Shown in pieces: positions 1 through 7,573 of a stretch of 26,773 nucleotides of DNA. The stretch's first letter is position 1; the number at the start of each line of letters is the position of its first letter. The DNA lies in NCBI GenBank assembly GCA_000433755.1, contig FR891234.1:1-26773 (forward strand). The letters are read 5' to 3'. The stretch is from Clostridium sp. CAG:465 (lineage in GTDB: Bacteria; Bacillota; Clostridia; TANB77; CAG-465). Below the pieces are notes generated by a model. It made no database searches, was not told the DNA's origin, and saw only the letters and a program-made list of their open reading frames with translations. Made by a program: the position numbers and the translations under genes.

Positions 1-5
1 ATATC

Positions 6-39
6 AAAAAAAAGATTTAGCAAATTAATTCACTAAACC
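6..39 (-). terminator. Intrinsic terminator of thrS
   Basis: Read on the minus strand, GGTTTAG and CTAAATC (plus positions 33-39 and 14-20) form a 7-bp stem with one G-U pair. A run of eight U residues (plus A run 6-13) follows. It lies about 20 bases past the thrS stop, so it is the natural transcript end. Confidence 0.75.
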
Positions 40-59
40 TTTTTTACAATATATAAGTA

Positions 60-1844
60 TTATTTATTAAAAGCTTCTTTTATTTCTTCTTTTAAATTAT
101 TTAAGAATTCATCTAAAGAAATGTTATCCATTTTTTCTCCATCTCTTTTTCTTACAGATATTGAGTTATTTTCTACTTCATTTTTACCTAAAATAATCAT
201 ATATGGATCTTTTTCTAATTGTGCATTTCTTATTTTATGTCCAATTTTTTCATCTGATGCGTCAACTTCTACCCTTATTCCTGCATTTTCTAATGTATCT
301 TTTATACTATATGCATAATCAACTTCATTTTCAGATATAGGTAAAATTCTAACTTGGTTTGGAGAAAGCCATAGTGGGAATGCTCCTGCATATTTTTCAA
401 TAAGAAGTGCCAAAGTTCTTTCATAGCATCCAAGAGATGATCTATGAATAATATATGGATTTTTCTTTGTTCCATCTTTATCAACGTATTCCATTCCAAA
501 TTTTTCAGCAAGCATTTGATCTATTTGAATAGTTATAAGAGTGTCTTCTTTACCAAATACATTTTTTATTTGAATATCTAGTTTTGGTCCATAAAAAGCA
601 GCTTCACCTATTCCTTCTTTATACTCAAGTCCTAAGTGATTTAATATTTTCTCCATAGTTCCTTGAGCTTCGTTCCATTCTTTTTCAGTACCTATATATT
701 TTTCTTTGTTATTTGGATCCCATTTTGAGAAACGATATGATACATCTTCATAAAGTCCTAGAACCTTAAGCATATATATAGCAAGTTCCAAACATTTTCT
801 AAATTCATCTTCTAACTGTTCTGGTGTACACATAAGATGACCTTCAGATAATGTAAACTGTCTTACACGAATAAGTCCATGCATCTCTCCTGAGGCTTCA
901 TTTCTAAACAAAGTTGAAGTTTCATTAAGTCTCATAGGAAGATCTCTGTATGATCTACCTCTATTTAAATATGCTTGGTATTGGAAAGGACAAGTCATTG
1001 GTCTTAAAGCAAATACTTCATCATCTTTACTTTCATCTCCCATTACAAACATATCTTCTTTGTAATGATCCCAGTGTCCAGATAGTTTATATAAATCAGA
1101 TTTTGCCATATATGGAGTTTTTGTAAGTTTCCAACCACGTTTTGCTTCTGTATCTTCAACAAATCTTTGTAGTATTTGAAGCATTTTTGCACCTTTTGGT
1201 AAAAGAATTGGCAAACCTTGACCTATGATATCACTAGTTGTAAATATCTCAAGTTCACGTCCAAGTTTATTATGATCTCTTTTTTTAGCTTCTTCTCTTT
1301 GTTCCATAAAACTATCTACTTCTTCTTGAGTTTTAAAGGCTGTTCCATAAATTCTTGTAAGCATTTTATTATGTTCGTCACCCTTCCAATATGCACCAGT
1401 TGTAGATATTAGTTTAATTTTTCCTACTCCCTTTGTATATAACATATGAGGCCCAACACATAAATCCGTAAATTCACCTTGTTTATAAAATGTAATTCTC
1501 TCACCATCTGGTAATTCTTCAATTATTTCTTGTTTATATATTTCTCCATTTTCTTTAACGAATTTTAGAGCTTCATCTTTTGAGAGTTCAAAAGTTTCTA
1601 ATTTAAGATTTTCTTTTATAATTTTTTTCATCTCTGACTCAATCTTTTCAAGATCTTCTTGCTTTAAAGAAAGATTATCAAAATCATAGTAAAATCCTGT
1701 GTCAATTGCAGGTCCTATTGCAAGTTTTGCGTCTTTATATAGCCTCTTTACAGCTTGGGCTAATATGTGTGATGCTGTATGTCTTGCAACTTTTACATCA
1801 TAATCTCCTTCAAAAACTTCTCCGTCATTTTTTAAATACTTCAT
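60..1844 (-). CDS. thrS: Threonine--tRNA ligase lacking the N-terminal TGS domain
   Basis: Cytoplasmic class II synthetase that charges tRNA-Thr using ATP. The chosen start (ATG at 1844) follows AAGGAGTG at good spacing and gives 594 aa. The open frame continues upstream to 1913, but that part is the T-box terminator hairpin. The protein starts directly in the N2 editing domain: HTASH near residues 21-25 and CVGPH further on match the HxxxH and CxGPH editing-site motifs. The catalytic core shows RPMTCPFQ, LFRNEASGEMHGLIRVRQF and HRSSLGCYER, carrying the expected zinc ligands Cys, His, His. The C-terminal anticodon-binding domain is complete. Family members are usually about 640 aa with a TGS domain of roughly 60 residues in front; it is absent here. 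Regulation is by tRNA-Thr through the leader. Confidence 0.97.
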   Translation of the reverse strand: MKYLKNDGEVFEGDYDVKVARHTASHILAQAVKRLYKDAKLAIGPAIDTGFYYDFDNLSLKQEDLEKIESEMKKIIKENLKLETFELSKDEALKFVKENGEIYKQEIIEELPDGERITFYKQGEFTDLCVGPHMLYTKGVGKIKLISTTGAYWKGDEHNKMLTRIYGTAFKTQEEVDSFMEQREEAKKRDHNKLGRELEIFTTSDIIGQGLPILLPKGAKMLQILQRFVEDTEAKRGWKLTKTPYMAKSDLYKLSGHWDHYKEDMFVMGDESKDDEVFALRPMTCPFQYQAYLNRGRSYRDLPMRLNETSTLFRNEASGEMHGLIRVRQFTLSEGHLMCTPEQLEDEFRKCLELAIYMLKVLGLYEDVSYRFSKWDPNNKEKYIGTEKEWNEAQGTMEKILNHLGLEYKEGIGEAAFYGPKLDIQIKNVFGKEDTLITIQIDQMLAEKFGMEYVDKDGTKKNPYIIHRSSLGCYERTLALLIEKYAGAFPLWLSPNQVRILPISENEVDYAYSIKDTLENAGIRVEVDASDEKIGHKIRNAQLEKDPYMIILGKNEVENNSISVRKRDGEKMDNISLDEFLNNLKEEIKEAFNK

Positions 1845-1864
1845 AAAATCACTCCTTTTTATAT

Positions 1865-2093
1865 CAAAAAATGTACCTCTATAGACATACATTTTTTGTC
1901 TATAGGGGTACAATATATTTATTGCACGGTTCCACCCTAAATTTTACTTAATTTATGATTGTACGTAATCAACGATGGTTTCCCATTAACTCAGGGGTAG
2001 TCTTCAGAAAATTCTTACTAAAATTAGCTTACAGCCCATGACTAATTCTCTCTTGTAGCAGTGTATAATCCTACTCGTCCCTTCAACGTTACA
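1865..2093 (-). promoter_or_regulatory. T-box riboswitch (tRNA-Thr sensing) of thrS
   Basis: The minus strand carries the T-box sequence AGGGTGGAACCGTGC (plus 1938-1924). It forms an antiterminator: UAGGG pairs with CCCUA, the UGGAACC bulge is exposed, and GUGCAAU pairs with AUUGUAC. The competing terminator has arms at plus 1897-1911 and 1873-1887 (14 of 15 pairs, one C-A mismatch) with a U tract at 1865-1872. In stem I, GACTACCCCTGAG (about 2002-1990) holds overlapping threonine codons ACU (2001-1999) and ACC (1998-1996). ACU followed by a purine looks the better specifier. Uncharged tRNA-Thr should allow read-through into thrS. Confidence 0.93.
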
Positions 2094-2098
2094 TTAAT

Positions 2099-2127
2099 AT
2101 TATACTACTATTTTTTAATTTTTGCAA
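2099..2127 (-). promoter_or_regulatory. Sigma-A-type promoter of the thrS T-box transcript
   Basis: On the minus strand TTGCAA (2127-2122), a 17-base spacer, and TATAAT (2104-2099). The predicted start near 2092 lies just before T-box stem I. Confidence 0.75.
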
Positions 2128-2201
2128 TATTTAAATTAAATTTTAAAAATTTAATTTATAAAATATTCAATGTGAAAATTTAAAATATTATATATTACAT
2201 G

Positions 2202-2230
2202 TTGACATATTATGTAACTAGATGTATAAT
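2202..2230 (+). promoter_or_regulatory. Full-consensus promoter of the 126-aa orphan gene
   Basis: TTGACA (2202-2207), 17-base spacer, TATAAT (2225-2230): both hexamers are perfect. The predicted start near 2237 leaves a leader of about 70 bases before the ATG at 2310. It is back to back with the thrS promoter. Confidence 0.85.
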
Positions 2231-2309
2231 GATGACTATCAAAATAAGTTAATATATCTAAACTAAGGTATATTCTATTCTATATTAATTTTAAAAAGGA
2301 GAGACTATC

Positions 2310-2690
2310 ATGAAATGTGAAGAAATAACAATCTCACGTGAAAACATTCAGGAAATATTTAAGAAAATATCGCAATACTTAAAAGCAGATCCTGACACTC
2401 ATATTTTTTTATCTGAAAATATAATAAATGTATTAAAAAACGAAGGTAAAAACTATCATATATACATGCACAATTACATTTGCAAGTATTCATCAAAACT
2501 TTCAAATATATTACATTTTTCACTTCATAAAGATATTTCATTTAGTGATGTAATTTCATCTATGAGCTGCATAAAATTTTCTATGGATTACTACATGATT
2601 GTTATATATAGGGGATACAAAATTCCAAAAGAATATAGATACGATGAAGTAAATTTAAAAAATTGTTTTATCTTCAATTTATCTAAATAG
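2310..2690 (+). CDS. Orphan protein of unknown function, 126 aa
   Basis: I do not recognise this family. The ATG at 2310 follows AAAGGAGAG at ideal spacing. A perfect-consensus promoter lies upstream and a strong terminator downstream, so it is very likely a real one-gene transcript. The protein has no signal peptide or clear membrane segment. An N-terminal helical part (IQEIFKKISQYL) is followed by a mixed region rich in Tyr, Ile and Ser, with three cysteines at about residues 58, 86 and 119 in addition to Cys3. It is divergent from thrS and convergent with the 2758-3633 gene, so neighbours say nothing of its role. Confidence 0.75.
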   Translation: MKCEEITISRENIQEIFKKISQYLKADPDTHIFLSENIINVLKNEGKNYHIYMHNYICKYSSKLSNILHFSLHKDISFSDVISSMSCIKFSMDYYMIVIYRGYKIPKEYRYDEVNLKNCFIFNLSK

Positions 2691-2695
2691 ATTTT

Positions 2696-2735
2696 AAAAG
2701 CACTTGCAAACGTTTAGGTTTACAAGTGCTTTTTT
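2696..2735. terminator. Bidirectional terminator between convergent genes
   Basis: AAAAGCACTTG (2696-2706) pairs with CAAGTGCTTTT (2723-2733). Past one mismatch the stem continues with AAAC/GTTT around a six-base loop. T run 2730-2735 on the plus strand and a shorter T run on the minus strand. It can end both the 2310-2690 gene and the ruvB operon. Confidence 0.85.
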
Positions 2736-2757
2736 CTATTAATAAATATTATAATTT

Positions 2758-3633
2758 TTACTTAACAACAGATGACATTATCTCATAAAAGTTATTATTT
2801 TTATATTCAATTACATCATATTTTACTTCAAATTCCTTCGTTTCTTGAATAAGTATTTCGCTTGTCCCATCTTGATTTAAATCAGCTACAAAATTTAAAG
2901 AATATATTGGCCATTCCTCAGCATTATTTTTATTATTTATATAGTTATATTTAATTAATTTACTTTTTCCTGTACTACTTACATAGACTATTGCACTATA
3001 TGCTCCTTTTCCTTTATTTACCTCATTTGTTGCAAAAATGATATAGCCTTTTTCTATATCAGATAAAACAATATCATATACTTCTGTAATTTTTACACTC
3101 ATATTAAATATTCTATACATTCCAAGTGTTTTTTTTACATCTTTTATATAACTTTCATCAATATTATTTATCTTTGTGGCTGGATTTGGCATAGCATTAA
3201 TATCTGAACTTGCAATTGCAAAGTACTCATTTAGCAAATTTTGTTTTGATATGGTTGTATATATACTTGCCGTTTTTGTATCCTTAGAAATTTTTCCAAC
3301 ATTATATTTCCCCATTTTTCCATCTTTTGAATATGCATCAACTTCAGTATTTTCCCCATTCTTACTATTTAAATAATACTTTTCATTTGCAACCCATTTT
3401 TTATCATAAGTAGCACCTAGTATTAAATTATTAACAATTATTGGAGTCGAATTAGAAGCCACATCATCAGATACGTTACTAGCTGATGAATCAATTCTTT
3501 CAAATACAATTTTCTTACTAAATAAAGAAAACAACAAAACAGCAATACACGCAACTGCAATTATTGATAAAATTATTATTATAACCTTTATTCCTCTCTT
3601 TGCTTTTAATTTCTCTTTTGAATATTTTTTCAT
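2758..3633 (-). CDS. Membrane-anchored extracytoplasmic protein of unknown function
   Basis: 291 aa. A basic N-terminus (KKYSKEKLKAKRGIK) is followed by one hydrophobic helix at about residues 15-38, so the bulk should lie outside the cytoplasm (type II anchor or uncleaved signal). The rest is a soluble, Lys/Asn/Ser-rich domain. Near the C-terminus, DLNQDGTSEILI resembles the calcium-binding DxNxDGxxD/E loop seen in FG-GAP/VCBS-type and dockerin-like repeats; only one copy is visible. ATG at 3633 follows AAAGGTAGG. It is the last gene of the ruvB operon, 17 bases after the QueH-GNAT gene, and ends at a strong terminator. No function can be assigned. Confidence 0.85.
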   Translation of the reverse strand: MKKYSKEKLKAKRGIKVIIIILSIIAVACIAVLLFSLFSKKIVFERIDSSASNVSDDVASNSTPIIVNNLILGATYDKKWVANEKYYLNSKNGENTEVDAYSKDGKMGKYNVGKISKDTKTASIYTTISKQNLLNEYFAIASSDINAMPNPATKINNIDESYIKDVKKTLGMYRIFNMSVKITEVYDIVLSDIEKGYIIFATNEVNKGKGAYSAIVYVSSTGKSKLIKYNYINNKNNAEEWPIYSLNFVADLNQDGTSEILIQETKEFEVKYDVIEYKNNNFYEIMSSVVK

Positions 3634-3650
3634 TTATATACCTACCTTTC

Positions 3651-4742
3651 TTACTTATTTAGGTCTTTTGAATAATACATTAAATTTTTACAAGTGTATG
3701 ATGATTTTTTTACATCTTTATATTTTTTCCCACAACAATAGTCACTTATCGTTTTTTCATATTTATCAAATCCTAGTTTAACAAAAAAAGGAATATCTTT
3801 TTCAGTTACACCAACTAAAATTTTATTATGTTTTTGTTTAAAGTTTCCACATAAGAATTTTAATAAACTTTTAGCATAACCTTTATTTCTATATTCTTCT
3901 TTGGTTACTAAATTTTTTAATTCTAAGTTGCTATTATCATCTAAGAATATTACAGCAAGTGATATAACTTTATTTTCTATTTTTAGTGCATACACATCTG
4001 ATTTTTCCAAGTAACTTTTTATACTTTCTTCTGATGGATCAGCCTCTAAAAATAACTCCATATATTCATCCTTATTTTCTATTTTTCTTACTTCAAATCT
4101 TTGTCTTGATGATGTTTCATATTCATCTGGCAACATTGGCTTTAAATATTCAAGAGTATTATATCTTTCTTCAAAAGAAAATATACAGCCACAATATTTT
4201 TGCATATATATTCCAAGTTCTCTTGCCATATTTTGTCCTTCTCTAAAATGTTCTCTATAATCAGTCGTTAGATATTTAACTCCATATTCTTTCTCAAGTC
4301 TTCTACCAGCTTTTTCAATTAAAGTATGATTTTGATAAGGACTTATGGTAAGAGTGGTAGCTACTACATCAAATCCATTTTCTTTTGCATATTCAAATAC
4401 TTTTTTAAGTCTCATATAATAGCAATACTCACATCTAACTTTATACTTCTTATCCTTTCCTACATTTTCTACTACAAACCTTACATAGTCTTTCATGTTA
4501 TACTCATCAATTATTACATTTTTACATTCCTTTATTTTGCAAAATTTGATAAAAGCATTTTTCCTTCTTTCATACTCAACTCTTGGATGAATATTAGGAT
4601 TATAAAAACAAGCTGTAAGATCAACTTTTTCTTTTTTTCCCTCTTCATTTAATATTCCATTTAATTTTATATCATTTTCTATATAAGTAAAACATGGTGC
4701 ACAACAGCAATGCATAAGTAATTTTCTCAAATTATATTTCAT
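3651..4742 (-). CDS. queH: Epoxyqueuosine reductase QueH fused to a GNAT acetyltransferase domain
   Basis: 363 aa in two parts. Residues 1-210 are QueH (DUF208): an N-terminal HCCCAPC cluster (Cys12, 13, 14, 17), RCEYC (Cys104, 107), a YCGC pair (Cys184, 186), and the motif TTLTISPYQNH. QueH reduces epoxyqueuosine to queuosine at tRNA wobble position 34, using an iron-sulfur cluster bound by such cysteines. Residues 215-358 look like a GNAT domain: an acetyl-CoA loop RNKGYAKSLL at 285-294 and a PFFVKLGF element at 318-325. Stand-alone QueH is about 200 aa, so the second half is an added domain whose substrate is unknown. The ATG at 4742 follows AGGAG. The start overlaps the end of the DUF1653 gene by 11 bases, suggesting coupled translation. 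Confidence 0.93.
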   Translation of the reverse strand: MKYNLRKLLMHCCCAPCFTYIENDIKLNGILNEEGKKEKVDLTACFYNPNIHPRVEYERRKNAFIKFCKIKECKNVIIDEYNMKDYVRFVVENVGKDKKYKVRCEYCYYMRLKKVFEYAKENGFDVVATTLTISPYQNHTLIEKAGRRLEKEYGVKYLTTDYREHFREGQNMARELGIYMQKYCGCIFSFEERYNTLEYLKPMLPDEYETSSRQRFEVRKIENKDEYMELFLEADPSEESIKSYLEKSDVYALKIENKVISLAVIFLDDNSNLELKNLVTKEEYRNKGYAKSLLKFLCGNFKQKHNKILVGVTEKDIPFFVKLGFDKYEKTISDYCCGKKYKDVKKSSYTCKNLMYYSKDLNK

Positions 4743-4977
4743 CTCCTAAGTACTCAAATCTATATTTTTGATTATTTGGATTTTCTTTTCCATCAGGAAC
4801 CTTCTCAAAAAACATATATTTAGGTCTAATCCATGTTTTTTTATCACCATAAAGTGCAGTATAAACCACCCATTCTTCTAAAGTTTCACTATTTATAGCT
4901 ATTTTTTCAATTTTATATAATTTATCATTTCCTTTAAAATGTCTATAAATACCACCTATTTTAATTTCATTTTCCAT
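4732..4977 (-). CDS. DUF1653 family protein
   Basis: 81 aa, cytoplasmic. The pattern GGIYRHFKGNDKLYKIEKIA, then WVVYTALYGDKKTWIRP and YMFFEKV, is the DUF1653 signature (a small beta-rich domain, function not known). ATG at 4977 is preferred because GAGGT lies 9 bases upstream; the in-frame GTG at 4983 would sit only 3 bases from it. It lies 14 bases after ruvB and overlaps queH by 11 bases, so it is co-translated with the queuosine gene. Confidence 0.88.
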   Translation of the reverse strand: MENEIKIGGIYRHFKGNDKLYKIEKIAINSETLEEWVVYTALYGDKKTWIRPKYMFFEKVPDGKENPNNQKYRFEYLGDEI

Positions 4978-4991
4978 AAACACTCTACCTC

Positions 4992-6002
4992 TTAATTATC
5001 ATTAAACTCATATCCTAAATGTTCATACGCAAGTTTTGTAACTAATCTTCCTCTTGGCGACCTTGTTAAAAAACCAATTTGCATAAGATATGGTTCATAT
5101 ACATCTTCAATAGTATCTCTATCTTCTCCAATTGATGCAGCTAGAGTATCAAGTCCAACAGGTCCACCATTAAATTTAGTTATCACTGTAGTTAGCATTT
5201 CCCTATCCGAATTATCAAGTCCAATTTCATCTATTTCAAGTCTATCCAAAGCTTTTTTTGCAATTTCATAATCTATTGTATCTTTTTCTTCTACAAGTGC
5301 AAAATCCCTTACTCTCTTTAAAAGTCTATTTGCAATTCTTGGAGTACCACGTGATCTTGAACCAATCTCCATACTTGCATCTTCATCAATCTTAATTTCA
5401 AGTAAATCAGCACTTCTATCAATAATTTTAGCAAGTTCTTCATTCTTATACAATTCAAGTTTATGAATTATACCAAATCTATCCCTTAAAGGTGAAGATA
5501 GAGAACCTGCTTTAGTTGTAGCTCCAACTAAAGTAAATTTTGGAAGATCAAGCCTTATTGATCTTGCTGATGGTCCTTTTCCTATAACAATATCTAAAAC
5601 GAAATCCTCAAGAGCTGGATACAATACTTCTTCAACAGACTTATTAAGTCTATGAATTTCATCAATAAACAAAACATCATTTTCCTGTAAATTAGTAAGA
5701 ATTGCAGCTAAATCACCTGCCTTATCAATAGCAGGACCCGATGTTACTTTAATATTACTTCCCATTTCATTTGATATAATTGTTGCAAGTGTAGTTTTTC
5801 CAAGACCTGGAGGTCCATATAGCAAAACGTGATCTAGAGCTTCTCCTCTTTTTTTAGCAGACTCAATATACACTTTTAAATTATTCTTTACCTTGGTTTG
5901 CCCTATATACTCTTCAAAAAGCTTAGGCCTTAAAGTAAACTCCTCTTTTTGTTCTTCTTCATTTTCTATATATTCTGGTGATACAACTCTATCTTCTATC
6001 AT
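4992..6002 (-). CDS. ruvB: Holliday junction branch migration ATPase RuvB
   Basis: 336 aa, the normal family length. It is the hexameric AAA+ motor that drives branch migration of Holliday junctions with RuvA during recombination. Walker A GPPGLGKT at 63-70, Walker B FIDEIH at 112-117, sensor LVGATT near 158-163, arginine finger region RDRFG at 173-177, and a C-terminal winged helix (GGPVGLDTLAASIGE onward). ATG at 6002 follows AGAGGTAATAAT. It heads the operon ruvB, DUF1653, queH, 2758-3633. ruvA, usually next door, is not in this window. Confidence 0.98.
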   Translation of the reverse strand: MIEDRVVSPEYIENEEEQKEEFTLRPKLFEEYIGQTKVKNNLKVYIESAKKRGEALDHVLLYGPPGLGKTTLATIISNEMGSNIKVTSGPAIDKAGDLAAILTNLQENDVLFIDEIHRLNKSVEEVLYPALEDFVLDIVIGKGPSARSIRLDLPKFTLVGATTKAGSLSSPLRDRFGIIHKLELYKNEELAKIIDRSADLLEIKIDEDASMEIGSRSRGTPRIANRLLKRVRDFALVEEKDTIDYEIAKKALDRLEIDEIGLDNSDREMLTTVITKFNGGPVGLDTLAASIGEDRDTIEDVYEPYLMQIGFLTRSPRGRLVTKLAYEHLGYEFNDN

Positions 6003-6026
6003 ATTATTACCTCTTTTTTCTTCCTA

Positions 6027-6055
6027 ATTATATCAAACATTAGTTTTTAAGTCAA
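6027..6055 (-). promoter_or_regulatory. Promoter of the ruvB operon
   Basis: Minus strand TTGACT (6055-6050), 17-base spacer, TATAAT (6032-6027), giving a start near 6020 and a leader of about 18 bases before ruvB. Confidence 0.8.
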
Positions 6056-6080
6056 CGAATATATGAATTTTTATCTAGGA

Positions 6081-6118
6081 AAAAGACTCATGCTACCCTA
6101 TGGTACCATGAGTCTTTT
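6081..6118 (-). terminator. Terminator after the Sm-like protein gene
   Basis: AAAAGACTCATG and CATGAGTCTTTT pair, with an inner TACC/GGTA helix after a C-C mismatch. On the minus strand the stem ends in TTTTTCC. It separates the upstream cluster from the ruvB promoter. Confidence 0.85.
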
Positions 6119-6122
6119 AACC

Positions 6123-6467
6123 CTACACTTTGTTTTGATATTTATCAGGCATAACCGAAATATCTCTTATCATATCTCCATTTATTAATTTTATTTCAGT
6201 TTTACTTTTATACGGAACAACCTTTATCCAATTATCTTCCACAGCTACTATTTTTCCACAAACCCCAAAGCTATCATTAAATATAGAAATGGAACATACT
6301 TTACCAATAAACTCTTTTATTAATTCTTTTGGCATATTTCTTTTTACACCTCGCTTTTTATTCTTTTTTGTTATTCTTAATTTTCTATATAAGTTATTAT
6401 TTAAATAAAATATCAATAATATGAGAACTAAGAATATAACAATTACATAACTATTAATTTTAAACAC
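6123..6467 (-). CDS. Small Sm-like/SH3-like domain protein, possibly membrane-anchored
   Basis: Unknown function. From a GTG at 6467 the product has 114 aa: a hydrophobic helix at about residues 7-22 (VIVIFLVLILLIFYL), a strongly basic stretch, then a compact beta-rich domain (ELIKEFIGKVCSISIF, GKIVAVEDNWIKV, GDMIRDISV) resembling small Sm-like proteins of Firmicutes. The start is uncertain. The GTG has no ribosome site at proper spacing. An internal ATG at 6335, 11 bases after a GAGGTG, would give just the 70-aa domain. The helix followed by lysines and arginines looks like a true anchor, so I keep the longer form. It ends at the terminator at 6081-6118. Confidence 0.72.
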   Translation of the reverse strand: MFKINSYVIVIFLVLILLIFYLNNNLYRKLRITKKNKKRGVKRNMPKELIKEFIGKVCSISIFNDSFGVCGKIVAVEDNWIKVVPYKSKTEIKLINGDMIRDISVMPDKYQNKV

Positions 6468-6480
6468 CTCATTATATACA

Positions 6481-6510
6481 TTGCCTTTTAGCTCTTAAGT
6501 TTAAAGGCAA
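6481..6510. other. Hairpin without a U tract between two co-directional genes
   Basis: TTGCCTTT (6481-6488) pairs with AAAGGCAA (6503-6510) around a 14-base loop. On the minus strand it is followed by TGTATATAATG, not a U run, so it is not a typical terminator. TATAAT at 6476-6471 right after it could be a -10 box, but no good -35 lies at the right distance. It may be an RNA-processing or stability hairpin. Confidence 0.4.
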
Positions 6511-6520
6511 GATTAATTTA

Positions 6521-7555
6521 TTATTTTTCTACTAAAGCATCTGTAACAACTAATTTTCCATCCTTTATTTCAAATACTGTTTTAACTTTTCCTTCCGCCT
6601 TTTTATAGTCGCTCTTTACATCGCTTGATGTTGCGTTTAAATATAAAATATTTTGCACACCAATAATTTGAATTCTCTTTGTATCTGAGTTTTTAGAAAC
6701 TTCTACTTTGGCAGTTGTGTCATTTTTATTTTCAGTGTTTTCTGCATCATTGCTACTTGTAGCACTTGTATTTTTCACAGTTTCATTTGTTACCTTATTT
6801 TCTTCTGTCTTATCAGAAGACTTTTTACTATCCTTATCAATTTTCATATCTTCAGCTATAAAATAATTAAACTTATTCATTACATATTTTTGTCTATATG
6901 AATTTTGATTAACTTTTGTATTAGTATAGTCTAATATATACTCATCTGTTTTTTCTGGTAAATACGAAATATCTCCTTTATCAAGTTTAACCTTTAATTT
7001 TGATGTATTAGTTGTATCCCAAGTTGAAGAAACCATATATCCTTTAGGTTCATCACCTAAACTGTCTTTAATTAAATCTGTAAATGTTTTATCATCATTT
7101 AGTTTTAGAAGACATGCATTTCCACTATTTGCATCAGTTACAAAAATATAATTTGTATCAGAGTCAACCTCAACAGAAAGTTCGACATTTACATCAAATG
7201 TTTTTCCGGTATCATACTTTATAACTTCTGTATTTTCACCATTTATATACTGTATTCCAACACCAGAATACATTTCTAGGTTAGGAGCTGCGCCTTCTAC
7301 TGCTGATACATCTGAATACTTTTCTGTACCATAAAGTACTACATAATCTTCAACATCATCATTATCTACATAGTCTTTTATAACCCTTATAACCTTTTGA
7401 TTTTCTCCAAGAGATATTACATCCCCTAATTCTTCACTATATTTTTTTGTAAGCATTTCCGGACTATTAAAAAATTTATTTAATCCATAAACACTAAATC
7501 CAACTACTAAAAGTATTCCTACTAAGAATACAGCCATTATAACCTTCTTTTTCAT
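6521..7555 (-). CDS. Membrane-anchored extracytoplasmic protein of unknown function
   Basis: 344 aa from the ATG at 7555, which follows GGAGGT closely; an ATG five codons earlier has no ribosome site. KKK then a hydrophobic helix at about residues 4-26 suggests an anchor or signal peptide, with no lipobox Cys. An outer domain of about 200 residues contains VDNDDVEDYVVLYG, a metal-loop-like acidic motif. A Ser/Thr/Asn/Glu-rich low-complexity linker (about 240-285) follows, then a short C-terminal domain. It lies 18 bases after def and closes the pdp-to-def cluster. I do not recognise the family. Confidence 0.85.
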   Translation of the reverse strand: MKKKVIMAVFLVGILLVVGFSVYGLNKFFNSPEMLTKKYSEELGDVISLGENQKVIRVIKDYVDNDDVEDYVVLYGTEKYSDVSAVEGAAPNLEMYSGVGIQYINGENTEVIKYDTGKTFDVNVELSVEVDSDTNYIFVTDANSGNACLLKLNDDKTFTDLIKDSLGDEPKGYMVSSTWDTTNTSKLKVKLDKGDISYLPEKTDEYILDYTNTKVNQNSYRQKYVMNKFNYFIAEDMKIDKDSKKSSDKTEENKVTNETVKNTSATSSNDAENTENKNDTTAKVEVSKNSDTKRIQIIGVQNILYLNATSSDVKSDYKKAEGKVKTVFEIKDGKLVVTDALVEK

Positions 7556-7573
7556 GATACCTCCATACATAAA

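Noticed and set aside
1845..1913. N-terminal extension of ThrRS to 617 aa
   Set aside because: The extra codons are the T-box terminator hairpin, and the ribosome site points to 1844.
2758..7555. Possible paralogy of the two anchored proteins (both contain NGENTEV and an acidic Asp/Asn loop)
   Set aside because: Outside these short stretches I see no alignable similarity; chance or a common surface-protein style is enough.
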